Shown: positions 1-5,772, numbered from the stretch's first letter. The stretch: 6,223 nt of DNA from an uncultured Acidimicrobiia bacterium (GCA_905480085.1 CAJQPD010000179.1:1-6223), one strand, 5' to 3'. The notes: generated by a model not told the origin, from the sequence alone. Program-made: numbers and translations.

Positions 1-306
1 GGCCTGATCCGAACCGACACCCTATGGAAGACGCTCGGTCGGGCCCATGTGCTCAAAGCCAAAGAACCATCCGCCAAGCTGCTCATCGTCACATCTAACT
101 TGCCCAAGGCCAACAGCCCCGGTGACAAAGCGCTTCATGCGGTCGGTCCGTGGAGTGTGTTCGATGCCATCGAAATGTTCGACCCGACCGGCGTCGCCCG
201 GTTGCGTGCGTACGCCCAGGGAACCGACGTGCCGTTACCCGGGTTCTGGTCGGACGACGACATCGAAAAGGGCTTTGACCTTCTGCCCCCTACCGAAGAC
301 GACTGA
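1..306 (+). CDS. C-terminal fragment of an unassigned protein, first gene of a three-gene module
   Basis: The reading frame is open from base 1 and ends at TGA 304-306. Only the last 101 residues are present and the start lies outside the window. I do not recognise a named family. The visible part begins with an RTDTLWK motif (residues 4-10), followed by a hydrophobic strand-like segment ending in TSNLP (about 27-35). Next comes GDKALHAVGP (41-50), then FDAIEMFDP and a charged RLRAYA helix, and last an acidic tail. It has no membrane segment. The alternation of strands and helices suggests a soluble alpha/beta domain. The stop overlaps the next gene's start by one base (TGATG), so the two are probably translationally coupled. 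By association with the putative nuclease two genes downstream, it may belong to a DNA-processing or restriction-like module, but that is inference. Confidence 0.7.
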   Translation, partial: GLIRTDTLWKTLGRAHVLKAKEPSAKLLIVTSNLPKANSPGDKALHAVGPWSVFDAIEMFDPTGVARLRAYAQGTDVPLPGFWSDDDIEKGFDLLPPTEDD

Positions 307-641
307 TGTCCGGGGTGGCTTACGCGGTGGTTGCGAACGACCCGCCCGACGTGTACCTCGCCGAAGATATCGAAACGCTGCACCGGGTCCTGGCGATCGA
401 ATTGGTCGCCCAGACGAACGCAGTTGAATTGGGCGAGGTTGGAGCCGAGCAGGTTCGCCAGGCCCTTCTCGAAGAACGATGGGGCGACGCCGTGCGGGCC
501 TGGATGGATCTGCGTGGAGTCGAGATCGACGTATACACGTACCGGCACATCTTCACCGAAAAAGACCTGCCGACCGACCTGATCGGTGCCCAACTCCAGT
601 TCACCAAACTGTTCCGAAGCGATGCCCGCGCTCAAAACTGA
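306..641 (+). CDS. Small conserved-looking hypothetical protein, middle gene of the module
   Basis: This gene encodes 111 residues. Its ATG shares its A with the TGA of the preceding gene, and only a weak GAAG (296-299) serves as a ribosome site, which fits coupled translation. The product is soluble and acidic, with no signal peptide or membrane segment. It appears to have an N-terminal strand (GVAYAVVA, residues 3-10), then two helices: one around DIETLHRVLAIELVAQT (21-37) and one around EQVRQALLEERWGDAVRAWM (48-67). After these come a strand (VEIDVYTY) and a C-terminal helix (LIGAQLQFTKLF). I do not recognise the family. Its 3' end overlaps the next gene by 20 bases. Small size and tight packing between two larger genes suggest an accessory or subunit role in the same complex, which is inference only. 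Confidence 0.75.
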   Translation: MSGVAYAVVANDPPDVYLAEDIETLHRVLAIELVAQTNAVELGEVGAEQVRQALLEERWGDAVRAWMDLRGVEIDVYTYRHIFTEKDLPTDLIGAQLQFTKLFRSDARAQN

Positions 642-1674
642 AATCACCGAAATTGTCACCGGACTCGCCATGTTCGGGTTCTCCGACCTTCGGCACGGCA
701 TGGGTGTCCGGCCGCCGGGCCTGCGCAATGTAGGAGTCGACGAATATGAACGTCTCGAAGGCGCCTACCGGACCGGTACGTACGCCAGCCTGTTCGAACG
801 AGCCTGGCGGAACGGAAGCCAGTTCGCCGCCTCCCCGGAAGGCCTGCGCGGCCGACCCCCGTGGGTAGTCGAATGGAAGGGCGGCCATCGCCCTCCCGGC
901 TACGAGCAGATTCCCGCTGACCTGCGAGTCGATCATGTGTATCTCGTCTCGTGTAAGTACGGGTCGAACATCCTCACCAACTCGTCGCCCTCGAATCTGT
1001 TTGATCGACTGCTCGCAGACCGGACCGAGATAACCGGGGACTGGTTCGCCGAGGTGGCGGGTGAGCCGTATCAGGCGTTTTATGAAGCGGTTCGTCTCGA
1101 GGCAGGTGCCGACCTTCCGACGCTCGTGACCGACCTTGATCAGGACCACCGCGAAATTCTCAAGCGGAGTGTTCCCCGGCAGTTGCCCGGTCATCTGGCT
1201 GTCGTGTATCGGGAGTTCGCCGAAGCGGTCGCCGCCGAATCGTCCGCCAGGTGGGCTGCCCAGCTGGGGCGAAAGTCGGCCAGAGAGCAGCAGGTCTGGA
1301 GATTGCTTCGCCTCCAGTCGGCCCCCTATTTTGTGCTCGGCGAATCGGCCGATGGGCAGGACATGCGCTATCGGGTCTCGACTCCATGGGATCTCCGGGA
1401 GCGATATGACTTCGTCGGGTTCGACCAATCAGCCGATTTATCGCGCGGGCAGCCAGTGGTTCAGTGGACGGCCCGCTTCAAAGATCGCCTCGACGGGAGA
1501 CCGCACGAGGTACACGGCCACGTCGAGATCCGGTGGAGTCATGGCCGGTTCGCCCAGGTGCCCGAAGCGAAGGTGTATCTCGACACTCCCCACCACCTGG
1601 TACCCGGCTACGTCCCGGTGGCGGCCGGCCGCGACGAGACCCGTCTGTTCGATCCCGCTCAGCGATCGATGTAG
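622..1674 (+). CDS. Uncharacterised 350-residue protein with a possible PD-(D/E)XK (SxK-type) nuclease core
   Basis: I chose the ATG at 622. The in-frame GTG at 586 would add 12 residues (MPNSSSPNCSEA) that lie wholly over the preceding gene and look like out-of-frame noise. The N-terminal part (residues 1-80) is mixed helix and strand. Residues 82-120 hold the most telling segment: VVEWKGG (82-88), then Asp104 in RVDH, a hydrophobic strand YLVSCKY (107-113), and Asn116 and Asn120. Asp, a short strand and SxK followed by Asn resembles the variant catalytic site of HaeIII-like restriction enzymes, in which Ser replaces the usual Glu. Glu84-x-Lys86 is an alternative ExK. Residues 150-235 are mainly helical. 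The C-terminal part (about 255-335) is strand-rich and includes HVEIRWSHGRF (300-310) and PEAKVYLDTPHH (314-325). The nuclease assignment is an inference from motif shape, and the gene may do something else. Confidence 0.75.
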   Translation: MPALKTEITEIVTGLAMFGFSDLRHGMGVRPPGLRNVGVDEYERLEGAYRTGTYASLFERAWRNGSQFAASPEGLRGRPPWVVEWKGGHRPPGYEQIPADLRVDHVYLVSCKYGSNILTNSSPSNLFDRLLADRTEITGDWFAEVAGEPYQAFYEAVRLEAGADLPTLVTDLDQDHREILKRSVPRQLPGHLAVVYREFAEAVAAESSARWAAQLGRKSAREQQVWRLLRLQSAPYFVLGESADGQDMRYRVSTPWDLRERYDFVGFDQSADLSRGQPVVQWTARFKDRLDGRPHEVHGHVEIRWSHGRFAQVPEAKVYLDTPHHLVPGYVPVAAGRDETRLFDPAQRSM

Positions 1675-1680
1675 GTACCG

Positions 1681-2643
1681 CTAGCGAGCCAGACCGATCT
1701 CCAGCACGATCGCAGTTGTCTCTGCACGAACTGTGCTGGGAGTTGAGGCAGGCACGAGAACTGTGGATCCGATCCCGGCACTGACCGCGCCAATCGCCAC
1801 AGTTCCCGCCAGCACCATGAAGACTCTGAGTCCGGGAGTGGCGTCGGTAACGAGGGTTCCGACCGGTGATCGATGTTCGTGAATCCAGTAGTGGTCGGTG
1901 TGGATCAGGGATCGAACTGTGGGGCCAAGCTCGATGGGATCTGCCTGGGGCGGATCGGCATAGTCGAGGCAGGCGAGCGCCTCGGCGATTTGAAGAGGTC
2001 GCTCGGGTCTGTTCAGTTCTTCCGTCCAGTCATAGAGGCGGAACGTCGTGTCACTCGGGGTTTGGACTTCGGCGACCAGAACTCCGGCTCCCAGGGCGTG
2101 GATCGTGCCGGCGGGGAGATGGTGGATGTCCCCGGCCGAGACCGGGACCGTCTGAAGAAAGCCGACCAACTCCGGGGTCCCGGCGGTGCGAGCGATGTCG
2201 GATGGTTGGGTCCCTGGCCGAAAACCCTTGAAGATGACCGCGTCCGGTTCGGCTTCCACCACGTACCAGGACTCCGTTTTCATGTGCGTGTCGGGATGAT
2301 GAGCCACATAATCGGACGTGGGATGAACCTGCACCGACAGGGGCTCTCTGGCGTCGAGCAGTTTGATGAGCAGCGGGAACTGTTCGAACCGGGAAGCTGT
2401 CCCGAGGAGCTCAACGCCATGCTCTGTCATGAGTCCACGGAGCGTCTCGCCTGCCAACGGGCCGTTGACAATCTGCGATTTGCCGAACGGAACGGTGCCG
2501 GAGGCATCGAGATCGAGATCGGCGACCTCCCAGCTCTCCCCGATGCGATCCCCGGCCGTAACAGCTTTCCCATATGCGGCGAGGCGATCGCCACCCCACG
2601 GCTTGGGAGCCAGGATCGGTTCGAGAATCAGCGGGTAGAGCAT
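1681..2643 (-). CDS. manA: Mannose-6-phosphate isomerase, type I (short bacterial form)
   Basis: This zinc enzyme interconverts mannose 6-phosphate and fructose 6-phosphate, supplying GDP-mannose for glycans or feeding mannose into glycolysis. The product has 320 residues, close to the roughly 315 of short Bacillus-type ManA. The N-terminus PLILEPILAPKPWGGDRL (4-21) is typical of the family. The metal site is visible as QVHP (Gln105, His107), the Glu of KTESWYV (Glu124) and His182 in PAGTIHALG. The family motif TPSDTTFRLYDW (195-206) carries the conserved Arg202. The remainder is the second cupin-like half (about 245-320). I chose the ATG at 2643 because family similarity begins there. A GTG at 2706 would add 21 unrelated residues and has no better ribosome site. 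No Shine-Dalgarno precedes 2643. The gene ends 6 bp from the converging stop of the putative nuclease gene. Confidence 0.93.
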   Translation of the reverse strand: MLYPLILEPILAPKPWGGDRLAAYGKAVTAGDRIGESWEVADLDLDASGTVPFGKSQIVNGPLAGETLRGLMTEHGVELLGTASRFEQFPLLIKLLDAREPLSVQVHPTSDYVAHHPDTHMKTESWYVVEAEPDAVIFKGFRPGTQPSDIARTAGTPELVGFLQTVPVSAGDIHHLPAGTIHALGAGVLVAEVQTPSDTTFRLYDWTEELNRPERPLQIAEALACLDYADPPQADPIELGPTVRSLIHTDHYWIHEHRSPVGTLVTDATPGLRVFMVLAGTVAIGAVSAGIGSTVLVPASTPSTVRAETTAIVLEIGLAR

Positions 2644-2760
2644 GAACTGATTCTGGCACGCAGGGCCGGTCAGCGGGACCGACCGATCGATCAGGCCTGG
2701 AGGCACCGCAATGACCGATCGGCCTGACGGGGGCAGGTTGTCGGCGGGGACGAACCTGGC
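2644..2760 (-). promoter_or_regulatory. manA upstream region with repeats, a hairpin and a -10-like hexamer
   Basis: This 117 bp gap separates the upstream QEGLA-family gene from manA. On the minus strand, CAGAAT (2655-2650) sits 6 nt before the manA ATG and could act as a -10 box for a leaderless message, although no convincing -35 is visible. The nonamer GACCGATCG occurs twice on the plus strand (2681-2689 and 2713-2721), 32 bp apart. TCAGGCC (2691-2697) is inverted as GGCCTGA (2721-2727). The minus-strand RNA could also fold an 8 bp stem with one G-U pair and a 5 nt loop over 2684-2664. Chance palindromes are common in GC-rich DNA, so these are candidates only. I see no small gene here. 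Confidence 0.3.
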
Positions 2761-4026
2761 TTATTCGAGAGCGGATTGCAGGTGGAGTTCCATCTGAGCC
2801 AGATTGATCCGGTTCAGGAGGTTCGAATAAGCCATCCACGAAGCCAGAGCGCTGAGATCGCTTACGTGCGGAGGGACGATTTGGGGCCCGATCACAAGCC
2901 CTTCGCGCACCAACTCGGCCACGGCGCCCATTTCTCGGACGGCCAGCTTCCCCCCGAACAGGAGTGGTAGCCGGTCAACATGGCCGCGACGAACGGCAAG
3001 TCGCATGAAGTCGTACACCTCCAGGAAACCCCGGCTGTACGCAAGGTCCTTGGTGAACGGCCCATACGACGGTCCGCTGCCCCGGAACACGCGGACCGAC
3101 GATGACCAGGCGTCGCCCTCCGACATCCCATCATCGAGGAACCACCGGTACACATCGAGAAAGCTTGCGCCGTCGTATGCCATAGCAATGGCCGTGACGC
3201 GACGGGTGACCTTGCGGATTCGATCAGGGGTTGAGGACAGTGTGGTGATCTCGGTGAACACCGCCAGACCTTCCTGGGTGGCGGTTGTCGAAGGTGTCCC
3301 CTTCCCGAGGAAGGTACACCATGGCTGGCTTCGGCCATTGAGGGTGGTGACGACATGCACCCATCCCTCATGAACCTCCAGGATGCGCAGATCGCGTTCG
3401 GAGAACTGGGCGTCGGCCCGCAGCTTGATGTAATCGGCCCCGGCGGCCGCATCGGCCACGATCCCGTCATCGATCATGACCCGCACCTGCTCGGTTCCAC
3501 AAACCGTCTCAAGTCGGGCTTTGAGAATCTCGACGCTGGCGTCGGCATCGAGCATGGTGCCTTCCGGAGACTCCCACGCTCCCGAGTCGATGTTGGCAAG
3601 CGAGTCAGTCATCAGCTCTCCGAGTTCGGCCAGTGTGGGTCCCCCTGGATGTAGCTCGTCGGTCGGGGCACCGTATAACTCGGCCGAGATCGTTCCAAAC
3701 TCCTGCGTCCCTCGTGCTTCGAGGAGATCGATCACCCTGAGGTATTCGTCGATCCGACCGAGGAGCAACGTGGCGACGGGGGACTCTCCCAGTGTGGTGT
3801 TCACGTCGGAGCGGAGACTTGCGAAGCCTTCCCGTTGGTGAGTCGGCTCGAACCGCAAGGGTTTGCGGTTCCGGTAGTAATCGGCGTCGACGTCTGGCTG
3901 GGAGCGTTGCCCCCCTTCGAAGAACCGGGCCGCGACATCATCGCCCCACCCAACCGCATCGAGAATGCGAATCGGTTGCTGGAGGGCAACCAACCGGTCT
4001 GAGAGGTCTCGGATCTTCTGACGCAT
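2761..4026 (-). CDS. QEGLA-motif protein (DUF1704/TIGR02421), putative zinc metallopeptidase related to MATCAP
   Basis: The product has 421 residues. The family is labelled 'flavohemoglobin expression-modulating QEGLA motif protein' in databases. Its eukaryotic relatives (KIAA0895L/MATCAP) are zinc carboxypeptidases that remove the C-terminal tyrosine of tubulin. Here the signature segment is complete: KLRADAQFSERDLR (201-214), then EVHEGWVH (217-224) giving His219-Glu220-xxx-His224, then TLNGRSQP (228-235) and TQEGLAVFTE (250-259), with Glu252 as likely third ligand. The N-terminal 150 residues are largely helical. The C-terminal half (270-420) is helical and includes YRWFLDDGMSEGDAW and a region around YSRGFLEVYDF. 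It has no signal peptide, so it should be cytoplasmic. I chose the ATG at 4026 because the 96 codons upstream in this frame (to 4314) are shadow of the divergent gene and lack family features. The bacterial substrate is unknown. Confidence 0.88.
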   Translation of the reverse strand: MRQKIRDLSDRLVALQQPIRILDAVGWGDDVAARFFEGGQRSQPDVDADYYRNRKPLRFEPTHQREGFASLRSDVNTTLGESPVATLLLGRIDEYLRVIDLLEARGTQEFGTISAELYGAPTDELHPGGPTLAELGELMTDSLANIDSGAWESPEGTMLDADASVEILKARLETVCGTEQVRVMIDDGIVADAAAGADYIKLRADAQFSERDLRILEVHEGWVHVVTTLNGRSQPWCTFLGKGTPSTTATQEGLAVFTEITTLSSTPDRIRKVTRRVTAIAMAYDGASFLDVYRWFLDDGMSEGDAWSSSVRVFRGSGPSYGPFTKDLAYSRGFLEVYDFMRLAVRRGHVDRLPLLFGGKLAVREMGAVAELVREGLVIGPQIVPPHVSDLSALASWMAYSNLLNRINLAQMELHLQSALE

Positions 4027-4043
4027 GTCGCTGATTAGACCAC

Positions 4044-4068
4044 AGTGAGACGAGTTCGTCGTTTCACT
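4044..4068. promoter_or_regulatory. Candidate operator: 25 bp near-palindrome
   Basis: AGTGAGACGA (4044-4053) and TCGTTTCACT (4059-4068) are inverted around a 5 bp spacer, GTTCG. Nine of ten pairs match; the only mismatch is at 4049/4063. Size, symmetry and position between two divergent genes fit a dimeric repressor site of the TetR or GntR kind, which often controls acyl-CoA dehydrogenase genes. The site lies just upstream of the minus-strand -10-like box and overlaps the plus-strand TTGACC. Protein binding there could therefore affect both genes. No regulator gene is present in the window. Confidence 0.45.
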
Positions 4069-4144
4069 TGACCGCTCGTGATGACCGGCGACGATCCGGC
4101 GATCACGGTCAGGCAATAGACTGACGAAGACGATCTTCCGCTCT

Positions 4145-4149
4145 GGAGG
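4145..4149 (+). promoter_or_regulatory. Ribosome-binding site GGAGG of the acyl-CoA dehydrogenase gene
   Basis: GGAGG lies 4 nt before the ATG at 4154, which is close but usable. The same geometry (GGAGG, 4 nt, start) recurs before the GTG at 5407, and this supports both start choices. Confidence 0.75.
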
Positions 4150-4153
4150 CCTG

Positions 4154-5332
4154 ATGGCTACGCAACCTGACCCGCTCGACTTTCTTGACCTTCGATCACA
4201 ACTTTCCGACGAAGAGCGGATGATCCAGGACACGGTGCGGCAGTTCGTATCGGACCGGATTCTGCCCGACATCGACGACTGGTTCGAGCAGGGGACGTTC
4301 CCAATCGAAATCACCAGGGAACTCGGCCAACTCGGCCTCCTCGGTATGCACCTCGAAGGCTATGGCTGCGCCGGAACCAACGCGGTTAGTTACGGGCTGG
4401 CTTGTCTTGAGCTCGAAGCGGGCGATTCGGGATTACGGAGCCTGGTGTCTGTGCAGGGTTCGTTGGCCATGTTCCCGATCTGGAAGTACGGGTCGGAAGA
4501 GCACAAGGAGGAGTGGCTTCCCAGGATGGCGACCGGCGAGGTAATCGGCTGTTTCGGACTGACCGAAGCGGACAGCGGTTCTGATGCCGGGTCAATGAAA
4601 ACGAACGCCAAACGCGACGGCTCCGACTGGGTGTTGAACGGGTCCAAGATGTGGATCACCAACGGCAACATCGCCGGAGTCGCCGTCGTGTGGGCTCGCA
4701 CGGAAGAGGGCATTCGCGGGTTCGTCGTGCCGACCGACACCCCTGGCTTTTCAGCCAACCTCATCCACAAGAAGATGTCGTTACGGGCGTCGGTGACGAG
4801 CGAGTTGGTTTTCGACAACGTCCGACTTCCCGAGTCAGCCATGTTGCCTGGTGTGGCCGGCATGAAGGGCCCCCTGTCGTGTCTGTCCGAGGCTCGATAC
4901 GGGATTGCCTGGGGGGCGGTTGGTGCAGCCAGGGCGTGCTACGAGGCGGCGCTGAATTATGCAAAGGAACGAGAACAGTTCGGGACCCCGATCGCGGCGT
5001 TTCAGCTGACCCAGGACAAATTGGTCGACATGATGATCGGCGTGAACCAGGCGACGCAGGTGGCTTTGCGGATGGGACGCTTGAAGGATTCGACCGGTCT
5101 ACATCCCACCCAGGTGAGCTTCGGTAAAAAAGCCAATGTCCGCATGGCCCTCGACGTCGCCCGTGAGGCCCGCTCGGTGCTCGGAGCCAACGGCATCACG
5201 CTCGAATACCCGGTGGTGCGCCACATGAACAACCTCGAGTCGGTGTACACCTATGAGGGCACCAACGAGATGCACACGCTCATCCTGGGCCAGGCGATCA
5301 CAGGTATTTCGGCGTTCCACGCCCCCCAGTAG
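4154..5332 (+). CDS. gcdH: Glutaryl-CoA dehydrogenase-type acyl-CoA dehydrogenase
   Basis: This FAD enzyme is expected to oxidise glutaryl-CoA and release CO2 to give crotonyl-CoA, in the breakdown of lysine, tryptophan and aromatic acids. The product has 392 residues, the usual size for a bacterial member. The order is the N-terminal helical domain (about 15-128), the middle beta domain with CFGLTEADSGSD (133-144) and KMWITNGN (165-172), and the C-terminal helical bundle (about 240-388). GYGCAGTNAVSYGL (69-82) and GDSGLRSLVSVQGS (90-103) are hallmarks of the glutaryl-CoA branch. Glu88, Arg95 and Ser99 align with human GCDH residues that line the glutaryl carboxylate pocket (Glu87, Arg94, Ser98). 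The catalytic base is Glu368 in TYEGTNEMH. SLRASVT and REQFGTPIAAFQL are further family matches. It is probably a single-gene unit, with the divergent operator-like site upstream and a terminator-like hairpin downstream. A different dicarboxyl-CoA substrate cannot be excluded. Confidence 0.92.
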   Translation: MATQPDPLDFLDLRSQLSDEERMIQDTVRQFVSDRILPDIDDWFEQGTFPIEITRELGQLGLLGMHLEGYGCAGTNAVSYGLACLELEAGDSGLRSLVSVQGSLAMFPIWKYGSEEHKEEWLPRMATGEVIGCFGLTEADSGSDAGSMKTNAKRDGSDWVLNGSKMWITNGNIAGVAVVWARTEEGIRGFVVPTDTPGFSANLIHKKMSLRASVTSELVFDNVRLPESAMLPGVAGMKGPLSCLSEARYGIAWGAVGAARACYEAALNYAKEREQFGTPIAAFQLTQDKLVDMMIGVNQATQVALRMGRLKDSTGLHPTQVSFGKKANVRMALDVAREARSVLGANGITLEYPVVRHMNNLESVYTYEGTNEMHTLILGQAITGISAFHAPQ

Positions 5333-5337
5333 CCGGT

Positions 5338-5360
5338 GGTCGGAGATGCCGACCGTTTCT
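5338..5360 (+). terminator. Terminator-like hairpin after the acyl-CoA dehydrogenase gene
   Basis: GGTCGG (5338-5343), loop AGATG and CCGACC (5349-5354) form a perfect 6 bp GC-rich stem that begins 6 nt after the stop codon. It is followed by GTTTCT, a modest T-rich stretch. Flanking G-U pairs could lengthen the stem in RNA. The weak T tract means termination may be partial. Confidence 0.5.
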
Positions 5361-5383
5361 GTCACAGGCCCGAGATACGTTGC

Positions 5384-5407
5384 CCAGACCAAAGTATGGA
5401 GGTCTGG
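5384..5407 (+). promoter_or_regulatory. Perfect 7 bp hairpin over the ribosome-binding site and first start-codon base of the orphan gene
   Basis: CCAGACC (5384-5390) and GGTCTGG (5401-5407) are exact inverted repeats with a 10 nt loop, AAAGTATGGA. The Shine-Dalgarno GGAGG (5398-5402) is split between loop and stem. The last stem base is the G of the GTG start. If it folds in mRNA, this would lower translation until opened, or be stabilised or melted by a factor or temperature. A DNA-binding palindrome is the alternative reading. Confidence 0.4.
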
Positions 5408-5772
5408 TGAAAGTGTTTGTAGCGGTTCGGGTCGGAACCGAGGAGATGTTCGACGGCGTTGAGGGAGAACTGGTGCGTCCCTCCTGGCCCCTCCAAGAAT
5501 CCGCATCTGACGGCCCCAGCTTCATGGGGATTGCGAGCGGCCGGGCCAGCAGATACGCCCGGGTGGCCGACCTGGGCCATCTTGGTCATGCGCCGTTCCG
5601 GTCGGTGTTCTTTGATGCCCTCGTGCGGGACACCGGGTTGGAAGTTACCAACGTCAACCAGCGCCGGGCGATGGAGTCGGCCGAACAGGTACTGGCGGCA
5701 GCCGACGCCCTCGATGAGGGGACCATTGTGATGTATGACGGTTGGCGGATCCGGGCGGCCGCCACCCGGTAG
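5407..5772 (+). CDS. Orphan 121-residue hypothetical protein
   Basis: I do not recognise this protein. The GTG at 5407 is preferred because GGAGG (5398-5402) lies 4 nt upstream, the same layout as the neighbouring acyl-CoA dehydrogenase gene. An in-frame start at 5380 would add nine residues before the hairpin. The product opens with a strand, MKVFVAVRVG (1-10), followed by an acidic stretch. A glycine-rich segment with SGRASRYARVADLGHLGHAPF (44-64) follows, then a helix around FRSVFFDALVRD (64-75). A strand with LEVTNVN, a long helix (about 86-103) and a closing strand pair, TIVMYDGWRIRAAA (106-119), complete it. This suggests a compact alpha/beta cytoplasmic protein with no membrane segment. 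It follows the dehydrogenase by 74 bp with a terminator-like hairpin between, so it may be expressed separately. It converges with the hisA-type gene, 18 bp apart. Its function cannot be assigned. Confidence 0.7.
   Translation: MKVFVAVRVGTEEMFDGVEGELVRPSWPLQESASDGPSFMGIASGRASRYARVADLGHLGHAPFRSVFFDALVRDTGLEVTNVNQRRAMESAEQVLAAADALDEGTIVMYDGWRIRAAATR

Larger units (their letters stand above)
4027..4153. promoter_or_regulatory. Divergent promoter region between the QEGLA-family gene and the acyl-CoA dehydrogenase gene
   Basis: This 127 bp gap must hold the promoters of both divergent genes. On the minus strand TCTAAT (4039-4034) matches the -10 consensus at five of six positions, lacking the A at position 2. 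It lies 7 nt before the ATG at 4026, as expected for a leaderless transcript. On the plus strand TTGACC (4068-4073) is a fair -35, but no good -10 lies 16-18 bp downstream. TAGACT (4117-4122) is a weak -10 alternative. TGACCG occurs at 4069-4074 and 4082-4087, and inverted as CGGTCA at 4106-4111. CCGGCGA is repeated at 4085-4091 and 4096-4102, one helical turn apart. Confidence 0.5.

Noticed and set aside
586..621. Upstream GTG start for the putative nuclease gene
   Set aside because: The 12 extra residues have no ribosome site and lie entirely over the previous gene. The ATG at 622 gives a natural start.
601..1428. 275-codon open frame on the minus strand opposite the putative nuclease gene
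   Set aside because: It lies fully antisense to a gene that is part of an overlapping operon, has no recognisable motif and no ribosome site, and is best read as a shadow.
2644..2706. GTG start at 2706 for manA
   Set aside because: It adds 21 residues that do not resemble ManA. The family sequence begins at the ATG at 2643.
1873..2727. Long 284-codon open frame on the plus strand opposite manA
   Set aside because: It mirrors manA in the opposite strand. Its protein has no family features, while manA has a full set of catalytic motifs. Such long antisense frames are common in GC-rich genes.
2734..2758. CAGGTT/AACCTG inverted repeat just after the QEGLA-family stop as a terminator
   Set aside because: The stem is only 6 bp with a 13 nt loop and has no T tract on the minus strand.
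4027..4314. Possible 96-residue N-terminal extension of the QEGLA-family protein
   Set aside because: The added residues are Ser/Arg-rich, overlap the start of the divergent dehydrogenase gene and would swallow the promoter region. The ATG at 4026 begins a plausible family N-terminus.
5099..5506. 135-codon minus-strand frame across the end of the dehydrogenase gene and the following gap
   Set aside because: It is antisense to well-supported coding sequence, lacks motifs and would run through the terminator-like hairpin.
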